From an uncultured bacterium (lineage in GTDB: Bacteria; Patescibacteriota; Gracilibacteria; Absconditabacterales; Absconditicoccaceae), in NCBI GenBank assembly GCA_947168815.1, contig CAMVNG010000002.1, positions 186,001 through 250,000 of the forward strand: a DNA stretch of 64,000 nt, in the 5' to 3' direction. Below are positions 21,805-32,133 of the stretch, in pieces. Numbering within the stretch: the first letter of the stretch is position 1; the number at the start of each line of letters is the position of its first letter. The translations under genes and the position numbers were made by a program. Below the pieces are notes generated by a model. It was not told the DNA's origin and did no database searches. It saw only the letters and a list, made by a program, of their open reading frames with translations.

Positions 21805-23691
21805 ATGGTTGATAAAAAATTTAAAAGTTTAATGATTGTACTTTTATCATTACTCGTTTGAGTACTTTGAATCTGAATAACTTTTCCAAATATTTTAGAC
21901 TGACTTTCAGATAGTTTATGATGACATGAGGGAATTCTTCCTCTTATCCAAGAACAATGACTACGAACGCTATTTACTAATTGTTATTCATCATTAGCTT
22001 GAGTAAATATTGAATTCACATATTTATGATTAGCTCTATTACTATTATGAGCATCATGAATCCTTTTCGTAATTCTTTGGAATAAAATAGGTGATGCATT
22101 GAAGTCTCTAAAAGCATTAGCAATAATATATACATTATTCTTCGCTATTCAGGCAATATGCAGTGCTATCCAAAATTGATTTACAGATGATAGTATTATC
22201 CCATTATCTCTATCTATTGCATTTTGAATACTCCTCTGACTTCTTACTCTTCATATTCATAAAGAAGAAAATATAAAAAAGACCTTTCTAAAAGTTTATG
22301 CAGAAATAATAAGTATACGTACAGTGATGTATGAGGATGATAACTGAAAAGAATATTCTTATTATATTACCCTAGATGATTGAAAAATTATTTACCAAGA
22401 TGTCTTTTTCTCAACATTAGATGATATTAATGAATGAGATAAAGTTGCTATCTATTTAAGTCCAAAAATCTTTTGAGAATTTAAAATAGATTTTAATGAT
22501 CATTATGAATGAGATGAATCACTAATTAATATTCCTGAAAATAAATCAACCCATTCAAAAATTGATTCTGAATGATTCTTTAGCCAATTAAATGAATGAA
22601 AAGCGAGAAGAATTATATTATGAACAGAAAGAAGTCATCGTTGATTCTTAAAAGTCCTTTGAGCTTTTTGATGAGTAATAGTATTTGTTGTTTTGCTTAT
22701 AGTTTCTTTAATGATTCCACGAGGAAAATATGTTTTTATATGTTGATTCCCATTTTTAGCATTTTTAATGTACTATTGCTTCAATTCAAATAAGAGATTG
22801 CATAGTGCAGATACCCTCAATGAAATAGAATATGATTGAATTAAGAAAAAATGCGAAATTGTAGCTATTGAAAAATCCTGAGATTGTGAATATGTTGTTA
22901 TGGTAACTGATTGAAGTAAAATTTATAAAACTGGGAAAGTAAGATTATGAGCAGTAGATCAATGTATGAGAATAGGAGATTCAATAAATGTGTATATTAA
23001 TAATGATAATGTAGAGGAATATAAAATTGACATATATAACGTTATTCCAAATAAAGATTCAGATTTCACACTACCAAAACGAAAAAAAGATTTTAAATCT
23101 AATCCAGAATTAGATATTGAAATAAATCAAGATAGAATTACGTATGAAGAAAAGAAAAAATCTGAGATTCTCTCAAAATATAACGAAAGTATTAAAAATG
23201 AAGTAAAACAAGAATCGAGAAAGGTTAAAGAAGATTATACAAAGCAACAAACTCTTCCTTGAGTAGCCGTTGCTATAGTGGTTTGATATTTTATTATTGA
23301 TATGCTTCTTTCAGACTCTGATATAGGAATAGGATATATTATTGGATGAATAGCTATTATATTAATTTTTTCTTACCTATCATTCACTGTACACCAATGA
23401 AATATTAAATCAAAAGTTATATTAGCATATTGAATTTGAGAAAAAGAAGCTGTAACAATCCAAAAAATAATCCCATGTATTAAAATTCCAAATCGTGTGG
23501 CTAAAGAGGATTGATCATGAGAGCGAAGGTTTGATAGTATATGTATCCTTGTCCTTCAAACAAAAGATAATGAAACAAAACGTATTGTTAGATTATTACC
23601 TACCTCATTAAAATATACTCCATGAGAACAATGTATGATGTATAAAGCAGCTGATGGTAAACGATATGTTGATACTTCAAAATTAGAATAA
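21805..23691 (+). CDS. Multi-span membrane protein with DUF3592-like soluble domains
   Basis: 628 residues. Four N-terminal helices (~10-145), a soluble domain, two helices around residue 285, a second beta-rich domain (VAIEKSGDCEYVVMVTDG ... GDSINVYINNDN) of the DUF3592 OB-like type, two more helices (~485-540) and a C-terminal soluble part. DUF3592 domains occur in many uncharacterised bacterial membrane proteins. The same helix-plus-beta plan recurs in the 45400-46905 gene, so the two are probably related. Many UGA glycines. Confidence 0.82.
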
Positions 23692-23768
23692 TTTTAATAA
23701 TGATAATTGAAATTTCCTTTAATAAAGATACTATGTATTAAAGATTTTTTATTTTAAAAAAAACAAGT

Positions 23769-24461
23769 ATGAAAAATAAACGGTTATGGATAATAGTAAT
23801 AATTCTATTTATTGTAGCTGCATGTTGATGAGTTATTTATTGGCTATTCTTTTGAAATCTTGAAAATAGAGAAAAAAACTCAAACCTTTGCTTTGATGCA
23901 ATAAGTCAAAAAATAGATGAAGATGCTTGATGATTTACAGAGAGTACGGTTTCTATGGAAGAAGATTTGTTTGCTAATCTTTTTGATAATAAAACTCACT
24001 ATCTATGAAATGCTAGTTATTTATGAAAGGATTATTCTTATACTTGTGTTGTAGATTGAAATTGAAAGGTTGATATTAATCGAACTATTCTTTGAGATGA
24101 TGAGGATTCATGTGAAACAAAGTATCAAACTTGGTTGGATGAAAATTGAGCAAACAGTAACGAAGATATTGAATGAGTGAGTTATGAATACGAGGCTAAT
24201 GTATTCTATAGTCCTATAGTTAATTGATGTGTATGAAATTCAACAGTTACAATTACCAATCCAGAATATAACCGTATTGAAATTGTTTATGATATTTATG
24301 ACCTTGACCATCAGGAAAGTCTATTCCATGATAGAGAAGATACAGAAAATTTTTCTTATGGATATGGAATGACTCTTGAAGATTTAAAGAATGAATCAAC
24401 TTCAGAAATGGATTATCATAAGAAACTTGAATATTTCTGAGCTCCAAGTGAAATGATGTAA
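23769..24461 (+). CDS. Membrane-anchored exported hypothetical protein
   Basis: 230 residues. One N-terminal membrane span (RLWIIVIILFIVAACGGVIY) and an extracytoplasmic acidic domain with several cysteines and tryptophans. The Cys in VAACGG could also be a lipobox. Glycines mostly UGA. A strong bidirectional terminator follows 25 bases later. No family recognised. Confidence 0.75.
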
Positions 24462-24482
24462 TAATAAAATATTTCTAATGTA

Positions 24483-24513
24483 AAAAACTGAGAAACACTA
24501 TTCTCAGTTTTTG
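24483..24513. terminator. Bidirectional terminator
   Basis: AAAACTGAGAA pairs with TTCTCAGTTTT; T-run on the right, A-run on the left. It overlaps the end of the leftward gene that stops at 24498. Confidence 0.8.
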
Positions 24514-25709
24514 TTTATTGATTTTTCCCACTGACATACTTGAGCTAACTTTTTCACGTCTACTTTATCTTTTATAAGATTCCAATATTTAAGAAGTTCA
24601 TTCTTATCATAATCAGTAATTTCTCTTCCCTTATACTCTTCACCTTCAATATTAATGGTATTTTTAAAGAAGACATTTCTTTTAAGAATTTCAGATGATT
24701 GAGCATCACTGACGCTTGTTACTACAATATCTAATTTATCTAGGATTTCTTGAAAAATATCTTCTGAATTTGGATCAAGAGTAACATCATCCTTTAGAAT
24801 AAACATTTGTTCTTTCCCATCAACCAAGAGCTTTAATCCTCAAGGTAAGAATTCAAATTCGACTCTAGGATTTTCTCAGTAAAAAGATATAGGGCTAACG
24901 AATATTACTCTATATGGTCATGGATATTTTTTTACATCTTGTAAGAAGAATTCCAAATTTTGGAAGTGGAGTGTCTTACTTGTGTTGTCAGTACGAGAAT
25001 ATCCAAGATTCCAATCATTAATTTCTAATTCATCAAAGATATCGAATTTTCTTTTGTGGAGAGCTTCTGTCTCAAGCTTTAGATTTTCAAGAGCTTGAAC
25101 CATACATCATCCGTAAATCATATTTAATCATTCATAATCTAGTATATAATCAACACCTTCAAATTTTATGATTAATCAAGAGTGTCTTAGACTTAAAACT
25201 CATGCATAATCTTCATACATATCCTTGAGTCTATAAATTCTAATTTTTATATCTAATCACGCTTTCCTGAGTCTGTCAAAGAATTGATAAAGGCTAATAG
25301 TCCAATAGGTACAGTTTCATCCCTCGCATTCTTGATCAAAGTTCCAGGTTTCTTTATATGCATTATGAACAAATTGTTCTCCTAAACTTTTATTCCTATA
25401 TTCTTGGTGTGAAAGAGTAGGAAAACTATTGTGTAGTTTTCTAACACCAAAGTGGGGACTTAAACTATTGATTAGAAAACAGATGTCTTGAAAAATGTTC
25501 CTTTGAAAATTCTCTGAAGTATAACCAGATTCTTTTCTTCTTTTAATGAAATTTACAAGTTTATCTGTTATATTATTTATTCAATTAACAACATCCTCTA
25601 AACTTTTTGGGTTTTCTAATGCTGTTCTTAAATCATTAACAAAACATTTAAGATTATGCTTCCTTATTTCATATTCTTTAGATTCATAGAGTTTTGGAGT
25701 GTGATTCAT
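24498..25709 (-). CDS. Transglutaminase-like or NAT-like hydrolase candidate
   Basis: 403 residues. Residues ~125-190 contain EGGNCTYWTISLYQFFDRLR followed by RHSGLIIKFEGVDYILDY. A Cys at a helix start, then a His and an Asp on adjacent strands, is the triad order of transglutaminase-like, arylamine N-acetyltransferase and related cysteine enzymes. The rest is helical and has no recognised domain. I place the start at AUG 25707-25709 because a perfect promoter (TTGACA, 17 bases, TATTAT at 25738-25766) lies just upstream and excludes a longer N-terminus. The product then lacks a signal peptide and is cytoplasmic. Confidence 0.78.
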
Positions 25710-25737
25710 AGAAGGTGAAAAGAATAAATCGAAAGAT

Positions 25738-25766
25738 ATAATATAAAACCATACAATAAATGTCAA
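25738..25766 (-). promoter_or_regulatory. Consensus promoter of the transglutaminase-like gene
   Basis: Leftward TTGACA, 17-base spacer, TATTAT; 29 bases upstream of the AUG. Confidence 0.7.
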
Positions 25767-25827
25767 TAGTAAAATAATAAATAATTTTTCACTTGAAATT
25801 GGATTACTTCTTTCATATAGTATTGCT

Positions 25828-25945
25828 TGCTAGAAAGTATGGGTTATTCTTACTGTGAAGCAAGGATTACTCCAGCAATCTGATTTTTCCGCCCTACTGT
25901 GAAGTACGGCTTGCCATTTGCCCTCGGTTTCGAGGGCTTTTTTTC
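25828..25945 (+). ncRNA. Candidate small RNA with a duplicated TACTGTGAAG element
   Basis: TTGAAA (25793-25798), 17 bases, TATAGT (25816-25821) then ~118 nt with no ORF and a strong terminator (GCCCTCG/CGAGGGC plus seven T). The decamer TACTGTGAAG occurs at 25851-25860 and 25895-25904, each followed by an A/C-GG step and flanked by C-rich pairing partners, so the RNA seems built of two similar hairpins. No known riboswitch or sRNA recognised. It could be a tandem regulatory element, but the next gene lies beyond the terminator. Confidence 0.65.
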
Positions 25946-26006
25946 TCCTTGAATTATAGCTATTTAATAATTAAAAATAATTATGTTTTAGTATTTAATG
26001 TAAAAC

Positions 26007-26537
26007 ATGGAAACAATACTATATGAAAATGAAAATTGATTGGATAAATTCAATATGCAGAATTCTCGTGATACTACATTTGATATTTATGATGTTCTTA
26101 ATTTTGATGCTTATGGTGATTCTAATATAGATGAAAAACATAAAAAATATGAAAATGCCCTTAAAAAATATTGTTCATATTTTTCAGATATTTTTTATAT
26201 TAAATGCTATCCATTTTTAATTGATCAATGGAAAGATCATCCAGAAATTTATGATATTTTAAAGAGATATGAACACACTGCAAATGGTTACCCTCTTGAA
26301 ATACTTATATGAAAATATAGTGACGAAGCGATGCAACGTGCTAGAAAGATAACAGAAGAAAATAGAAAAAGATATGAAGATATGTGATTTACAGTATGAG
26401 ATCCAAAAGAATATCAGCACATGATATGATATTTTTGAGGTACATCTTGAAGAATTTGTGAAGAGGTTATTAAAGATATTAAAGAAGTAGCACCAGAAAA
26501 AATTAAGGTGTTAGAAGTAGATAAAAAGAAAGAATAA
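26007..26537 (+). CDS. Hypothetical protein
   Basis: 176 residues, AUG to UAA. Acidic N-terminal part (MQNSRDTTFDIYDVLNFDAY), a helical middle with aromatic residues (YFSDIFYIKCYPFLIDQW) and a Lys-rich end. No signal peptide or known motif. It follows the duplicated-element small RNA by about 60 bases but is separated from it by a terminator. UGA glycines are clustered at residues ~128-150. Confidence 0.75.
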
Positions 26538-26621
26538 CACTCTATACTGAGCTCAATTTACTGATTATAAAAAACTAGTAAAATAGCTTGACATTAAAAA
26601 TGAAATTTGTATTATAGTATC

Positions 26622-26739
26622 ACCACTCGGTGATAATGAATCATCGATTATGATAGCCCGCAAAGGCTAGGTGGAGGACTCCGATAAAATATCTCCACAA
26701 CATTGAGAGCCGTTTGATTGCAAATTGGCTCTCTTTTTT
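26622..26739 (+). ncRNA. Candidate small RNA with five hairpins
   Basis: TTGACA (26588-26593) and TATTAT/TATAGT (26610-26618) drive a ~118-nt unit. Hairpins in order: ATCACC/GGTGAT, an AT-rich one around ATCATCGATTATGAT, AGCC/GGCT, GTGGAG/CTCCAC, and the terminator GAGAGCC/GGCTCTC with a T-run. No ORF of more than a few codons. GC is far above the surrounding intergenic DNA. No known family recognised. Confidence 0.7.
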
Positions 26740-26833
26740 AATAAAAAAAGTCAAAAATCATCATTTATTAATTGAAAATTTATTTTGCATTAATATGATA
26801 TTAAAAAAAATTTATACCTTATATACTTATAAT

Positions 26834-28339
26834 ATGAAAAAAAGAATTCTTGCTTGGATATTAGCATGATTTTTGGCGTTATTAAGTTTTTCAAATACTT
26901 ATGCTCTTGATAAAAATGCTTTAACATACTGAGATCTGCTTTCACTCTATTTTTGAGCATTAGCTCCAGATTGGAAATCAAATGCGAATCAAGCTTTGAA
27001 ATATACTAATGTAAAAACCTCAGATTCTTTGTATCCATTATTACAAAAAGCAGTTTCTAATAACAAGTTTCCTAATTTAGCTATTGCATTACCTTTGGAT
27101 AATACAGCATATGAATCCGATTTAGCTCTTCTAATCAAGAATAATTTTAACAAAGATATAGTATATACTGATAAGAAAGTTCTTACTTTTGATTTTCTAT
27201 TAAAAAATTTAAAGAATGTTTATAATATAAATACTCCTTCACAGACTACTAATACTCAAAAAACAGATTCTACTAAAGACAAATCAACATGAACTGTAAC
27301 CTCTGATGAAAAAGAAATTGCTGATCAAGTACTTTCATTACTAAAATATAACTACATCAATAAGAATGAATTAAAGTGAACATCATCAGTTGATTATAAT
27401 TCATTATGAGAGTTTGTTGAATGATTGGGTGAAACTTATACCGTTTATTATACTCCTGAAGAATGAAAGAAATTCATGGATAATCTTAACTGAGAATTCG
27501 CTTGAATAGGAGTATATCTAATACAAAGAGGTGATGAAAATCCAACTATACATGAAGTAATTAAAGATTCACCTGCAGAAAAAGCAGATCTTCGTGCTGA
27601 CGATGTTATTATCTCAATTGATTGAAAAAAACTTAATGAATTTGATAGTGCTGATGCATTTATCGATGCATTAAAATGACCTGAAGATACAATAGTTACA
27701 ATTCAAATCAAAAGAGGTTACCAGTATTTAACGAAACATATTACAAGAGATATTATACAAGTCCCTGTTATTGAATCCTCAAAGATATGATGAACTTGTT
27801 ATTTTAATATATATTCTTTTGATTTATGATTTAAGAGTAAATTCTTTAATGAATTTAATAAACTATCATGATGTGAGAAGTATGTTTTCGATATAAGAAG
27901 TAATCCTGGTGGTGTGATTGATGAAGTTACAGATATATTGGATAAATTTCTTCCTAAATGAAAGATAATTATGACAGAAAAATGAGTTAATGATGATGAA
28001 AAAATATATTCAGAAGAAGAACAAACTTACAATTTAAATAAACCAACATATGTTCTTATCGATAGTTATACTGCCAGTGCTGCTGAAATCTTTGCATGAG
28101 TATTAAAGCATTATAACCCAGATACAGTAAAATTAGTTGGTTCTCAAAGCTTTGGTAAATGATCTGTTCAGCAAGTGGTTCAATTTCCAAACGATGCAAT
28201 AATAAAATATACTATAGCTGTTTGGTATATTGCAGATAATGAAACATCTATTGATAAAATATGATTAACACCTGATATTAAAGTTGTTGATAATCCTTAC
28301 ACAGTAGAAGATGAGGTTCTGAAAAAAATATGATTATAA
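26834..28339 (+). CDS. ctpA: C-terminal processing peptidase (S41 family, PDZ)
   Basis: 501 residues. Signal peptide (MKKRILAWILAGFLALLSF, cut near YALDK), an N-terminal domain, a PDZ domain (~240-310; EFAGIGVYL, DSPAEKADLRADD) and the S41 protease core. Catalytic residues seen: Ser in SYTASAAEIFAG and Lys in GSQSFGKGSVQ, with DIRSNPGGVIDE between them. Acts outside the membrane and trims proteins or controls cell-wall hydrolases. Glycines in GVL and GKGS are UGA. The -10 box TATACT ends only 7 bases before AUG, so the mRNA may be leaderless. Strong terminator after the UAA. Confidence 0.95.
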
Positions 28340-28346
28340 AAGGAAA

Positions 28347-28378
28347 CCTAGCTAAGAAAACTTAGCTAGGCTTTTTTT
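28347..28378 (+). terminator. Terminator of the S41 peptidase gene
   Basis: CCTAGCTAAG pairs with CTTAGCTAGG, followed by a run of T. Confidence 0.88.
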
Positions 28379-28401
28379 AATAGATTAGAATTCAAATTTA
28401 C

Positions 28402-29850
28402 TTAGAGAAGTCTTCCAGCCTTATCGGCTAAAGCACTTCTTTCACCCTTTGAGAGATGTACATGCACAAACTCAGGCTGTCCCTTCATGCGGTCAATCAG
28501 ATAAGAAAGTCCATTGGTCTTTTCGTTCTGATAAGGCGAATCGATTTGAGTCACGTCGCCAATGATCACAATCTTGGTTCCCTCACCGGCTCTGGTAACA
28601 AGTGTTTTCATACCTAGAGGGCTGAGATTCTGAGCCTCATCGATGATAATGAACTTCTTTGCTAATGAACGGCCTCGAATGTAGTTGAGTACCAACACCT
28701 CAATACCTTGGCTTTTAGCCCAATCTCTGATAGGTTCTTTCGGAATAGAGTCGTTCGACTTCTGATCAGAAGACTTTTGTTCTTTTCTTCTCTGATCATT
28801 TTGTTTCTGAGCTTCACGAAGAACATCAAGGTTGTCGTAGATTGGTGCCATATACGGATCAATCTTTTCATTCATATCACCAGGCAAGAATCCGAGGGTT
28901 TTGTCTTCAACTTCAATAGCAGGGCGAGAGACAAGGATCTCCTCATAGTCTTTTTTCTGCTTGAGTGCAGCGGCAAGAGCTACGAGAGTTTTACCTGTAC
29001 CAGCTTTACCAGTAAGTGCGACAAGTGAAATTGAAGGATCAAGCAACGCGTTAAGAGCAAAATACTGCTCATCGTTTCTTGGAGTCAACAAACAAGTCTT
29101 AAGTTTGCTTCGATCCAGAATAATGAGTCTTTTGCCTTTAGCTCGAGCAAGAATTCTCTCATCACAGCCTTCTGAATAGAGAACGAAAAGCTGGTTCTGC
29201 ATAGAGCCTTTCAGGGAGGTTGGAGTGGAATAGAGATTATCGTTTCTGTGTGAAGAGAATAGTGTATCCCAATCATCATCGTTCAACTCTACTTCCCTAA
29301 TTGCTTTGTAAATCTTATCCATATCCTGGACACTCTCATTGCGATAGCCTTCAGCTGCAACTCCAAATCTCATTGCTTTTACGCGTAAGTTGATGTCATT
29401 TGTAACAAGGACAACTTCAGCTTTACGACTTTGCTTGAGCTTATAGGCTATAGCCAGAATTCTATGATCAGGAATATCCATCATCAGTGATGTAGCAATC
29501 TTTGCAGGATACTCTCGACCAGGAAGACCAATACTCAAATTTCCAAGTCCCTTACCAAGTTTTGCACTTTTTGCAGTCTCGGTAGAAGTGATAACCTTCT
29601 CTAAAGAACGTGAAAATGCACGAGCATTCAAATTTGTTGTTTCAAATCCCTTCTTGAAGCGATCAAGCTCTTCGAGGACGGTGATTGGAATACATACATC
29701 GTGTTCCTTGAACCCGAATATGCAATTCGGATCCTGCAACGGGATGTTCGTATCCAACACGAACAACTTCTTCTGTGGCTTAACATCAGTCTTTCTTTTT
29801 GCAGAAGACTTGTTGGCGGCCTTTTTTACTTGATTTTGTTTTTTTACCAT
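28402..29850 (-). CDS. phoH: UGA-free cassette gene 3: PIN-PhoH family ATPase
   Basis: 482 residues without one in-frame UGA; glycine is always GGN and CGN arginine is common, unlike neighbours. Basic N-terminus, a PIN domain (LFVLDTNIPLQDPN; ITVLEELDRFK; VLVTNDINLRVKA, acidic nuclease residues present) at ~30-180, and a PhoH ATPase domain with Walker A TGKAGTGKT near residue 282 and Walker B FIIIDEAQN near 410, then GDVTQID. PIN-PhoH (PhoAT-like) proteins are ribonuclease-helicases. A consensus TTGACA/TAATACT promoter and a long A-rich leader with AACAAAAAAA lie upstream. Codon use suggests acquisition from a standard-code donor. Confidence 0.95.
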   Translation of the reverse strand: MVKKQNQVKKAANKSSAKRKTDVKPQKKLFVLDTNIPLQDPNCIFGFKEHDVCIPITVLEELDRFKKGFETTNLNARAFSRSLEKVITSTETAKSAKLGKGLGNLSIGLPGREYPAKIATSLMMDIPDHRILAIAYKLKQSRKAEVVLVTNDINLRVKAMRFGVAAEGYRNESVQDMDKIYKAIREVELNDDDWDTLFSSHRNDNLYSTPTSLKGSMQNQLFVLYSEGCDERILARAKGKRLIILDRSKLKTCLLTPRNDEQYFALNALLDPSISLVALTGKAGTGKTLVALAAALKQKKDYEEILVSRPAIEVEDKTLGFLPGDMNEKIDPYMAPIYDNLDVLREAQKQNDQRRKEQKSSDQKSNDSIPKEPIRDWAKSQGIEVLVLNYIRGRSLAKKFIIIDEAQNLSPLGMKTLVTRAGEGTKIVIIGDVTQIDSPYQNEKTNGLSYLIDRMKGQPEFVHVHLSKGERSALADKAGRLL

Positions 29851-29952
29851 AAATTTGAACTAGATTTTTTTGTTAACGATTTTGTAATTGTTTTTTTGAT
29901 TTAACAACAAAGTATTAAAGAAAAACCATTAATTGTCAAGATAAATTAGAAA

Positions 29953-29982
29953 ATAAAAAAATGGTCTAAAAAGACCATTTTG
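29953..29982 (-). terminator. Terminator of the DUF333 lipoprotein gene
   Basis: AAAATGGTCT pairs with AGACCATTTT; U-run in the leftward direction. Confidence 0.8.
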
Positions 29983-30004
29983 TTTAAAGATTTAATATTA
30001 AAAA

Positions 30005-30640
30005 TTAGTTGTATCCAAAAGTAAGTACTCTCCAATCTCCTTTATTTGTTCTTCCTAAGTACCAAGACCAATCTGATATGTCTGTGTTAGGTTCAAATGC
30101 ACCAGCCATTTCAACATCAGTTTCTGGAATGTGGAAATTAGATGTATATACAGCACATTGATCAACAGGTTCTACTCATTCTTTATCAGTAGTTAATTCT
30201 ATACAATAATCTAATTCAGATGAAGATTTTTCATCTCATAGATAGGTAATATCTTTTATTTCTACAGGTACTTCCCATTCAGTATTTATATAATTTAAGA
30301 TAGTTTCTGTTCCAGCAGCTATTTCTTCTTCAGTGTATAATGAAGAAGTTTCTTCATCTAATGTGTTATACATAATCATTCCTTTTTCACATCATTCTTG
30401 TCTGTAATAACTCCATTCATCACAATAAGATCCGTCGTCGAACATGCAAAGTCATGATTGATTTCATTCCTCATCTGATACGATTTGTACAGTTCATCCG
30501 TTTTCTTCACAGTAAACTGAAGCTGGATTTGCCATTCCAAGATTTTCTTCATTCTCAGCTGGCTCAGTTTTATTACATCATGAAAGAATCAATCCTGCGA
30601 CTCAAAGAAGGGCGATTAAAGAAAATGTAGATTTTTTCAT
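30005..30640 (-). CDS. DUF333 lipoprotein
   Basis: 211 residues. Lipoprotein signal (MKKSTFSLIALLGVAGLI then LSGCNK lipobox). The mature start NPASVYCEENGGTVQIV, then GLCMFDDGSYCDEWSYY and RQECE, is the DUF333 cysteine-rich module found in small bacterial lipoproteins. A C-terminal domain of ~110 residues is unknown. Glycines of the lipobox and DUF333 core are UGA. Confidence 0.9.
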
Positions 30641-30769
30641 ACTATTTAATTAAGTGATATAAAACAACAGTGGTAATATATGCATTTAATATTAATAATC
30701 AAATGTTATTGCAATTTTTAATTGCTTTCTTTATGATATGAAAAATACAAACAAATACAAAGTACAAAC

Positions 30770-31135
30770 ATGACGAAATTTATTGTTGTTTTTTTACCTA
30801 ACATTATTCGAGATGGTAATGTTGGGGATGTAATTTCTCTATTAGAATCATTAAAATTAAGGGTGATTGAATCTTATAAGTTCCAGATGGATGTCTCAAG
30901 CTTTGAAAAGACTGATGAATATCTTAGAGTTTCACATCATATCGAGCGTATATATTCGCCATCCATACAAGCTATGAAAATTGAAGAATTAAAAAAACAA
31001 GTTGAGAATGGTAAATTATTCTCATTAAAATTTGAATCTTCAATAGTTATATCCATTGAAGATCTTGTCTTTATGATGAGATCACAGACTAGGATAAATC
31101 CTTATTATTTAATGATTTTTGAGCAAACGAATTGA
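30770..31135 (+). CDS. UGA-free cassette gene 4, ending at UGA
   Basis: 121 residues (MTKFIVVFLPNII...), acidic-helical, containing FKTDEY-like and LKKQVENGKLFSLKFE segments; no family recognised. There is no internal UGA, yet the ORF meets UGA at 31133-31135, exactly before an intrinsic terminator. Under table 25 it would run 27 residues further, through the terminator and into the convergent gene, to UAA 31217-31219. Leader: AATACAAACAAATACAAAG, the class motif, behind TTGCAA...TATGAT. This gene is one of three suggesting standard-code termination. Confidence 0.75.
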   Translation: MTKFIVVFLPNIIRDGNVGDVISLLESLKLRVIESYKFQMDVSSFEKTDEYLRVSHHIERIYSPSIQAMKIEELKKQVENGKLFSLKFESSIVISIEDLVFMMRSQTRINPYYLMIFEQTN

Positions 31136-31150
31136 ACTATTAGGTTTTTA

Positions 31151-31179
31151 AAAACCTCAGGATTACCTGAGGCTTTTTT
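31151..31179 (+). terminator. Terminator of UGA-free gene 4
   Basis: CCTCAGG pairs with CCTGAGG, T-run follows; begins 16 bases after the UGA. Confidence 0.85.
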
Positions 31180-31180
31180 A

Positions 31181-32032
31181 TTATATAGATGCCTTAGTAT
31201 TCGTTGATTGTTCGATTAAAGAATTTAATTTTTTAACGAGGCGTTTTGGTGCAGGAATATAAGATAATTTAAGATTTTTATCCTGTTCTGTATTGAGATC
31301 TCAATCTGTATAGATTTTAATTGTTCAATATTCTAATAAAGCTCAAGTAAGTCCTTCTTTAATTGATTGAATAACTTTAATATCAGATGTTGAGATATTC
31401 ATGGCATCTGTCTTGAAAAATCACTTTTGATTGTATGAAGTGAAAGTTTTTGCAGTACAAATACCAAAATTCATTTCATATTCAATTAATTGGTACATAA
31501 CTCTATTTACTATAAACAAGAAAATAATATCAATTATTAACGCACCAACAGCAGCTGCAATACTTCAAAGTCATGTATTATTAATTACAATGAAAGGAAC
31601 TGTCGAATTAAATATAAGAACAAGGAGATGTACTGTAAAAGTTAGGAGTGTACGCTTTAAGAATTTTTCAAATGCTCTTTGTTTTACAGCAGCCATTTTT
31701 GAACTATCAATATATTTGGTTTTCGCTTGAATCTGTCAGATAATATTAGCCATAATTCAAAATACAGTATATGCACTTCGTGAAATAGTAGTATAAGCAT
31801 AAAAGATAGCTAAAATCCAGAACATCACTTTGTTTTCTTCAAAAATATGAATGTAGATTACATAAAGCATAAGATTAAGAAGAAAAATGGATAATACCAC
31901 CAAAAAAAGAGGAATTATTAATTTAATCCAATGTTTTTTAACAAGAATAACATTTCATTCTCAATATTTGTGAACAGCATCTAATAACTCTTCAGCATCT
32001 GTTTTTGTATCAAATGATGATAGGATTCTCAT
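31181..32032 (-). CDS. Membrane protein, paralogue 1 of a tandem pair
   Basis: 283 residues, four hydrophobic helices (two near residues 38-85, two near 150-190) with a short N-terminal soluble segment (SSFDTKTDAEELLDAVHKYG) and a C-terminal soluble domain (ISTSDIKVIQSIKEG ... IKIYTDGDL) that resembles bacterial PH-like domains. It is about half identical in pattern to the 32134-33003 gene, so it arose by tandem duplication. Function unknown. Confidence 0.82.
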
Positions 32033-32050
32033 AAAATAATTAATAATAAA

Positions 32051-32078
32051 CAAAAGCTATCAAATATGATAGCTTTCT
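32051..32078 (-). terminator. Terminator between the paralogues
   Basis: AAAGCTATCA pairs with TGATAGCTTT; the leftward transcript ends in TTTTG. Confidence 0.7.
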
Positions 32079-32133
32079 TCTTTGTAAAATCAATTGAACA
32101 TGTAATCGTTGATAAAAGTCAATATGATATATT

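Noticed and set aside
25851-25904. CRISPR-like repeat
   Set aside because: Only two 10-base copies, within one RNA-like unit; no array and no cas genes.
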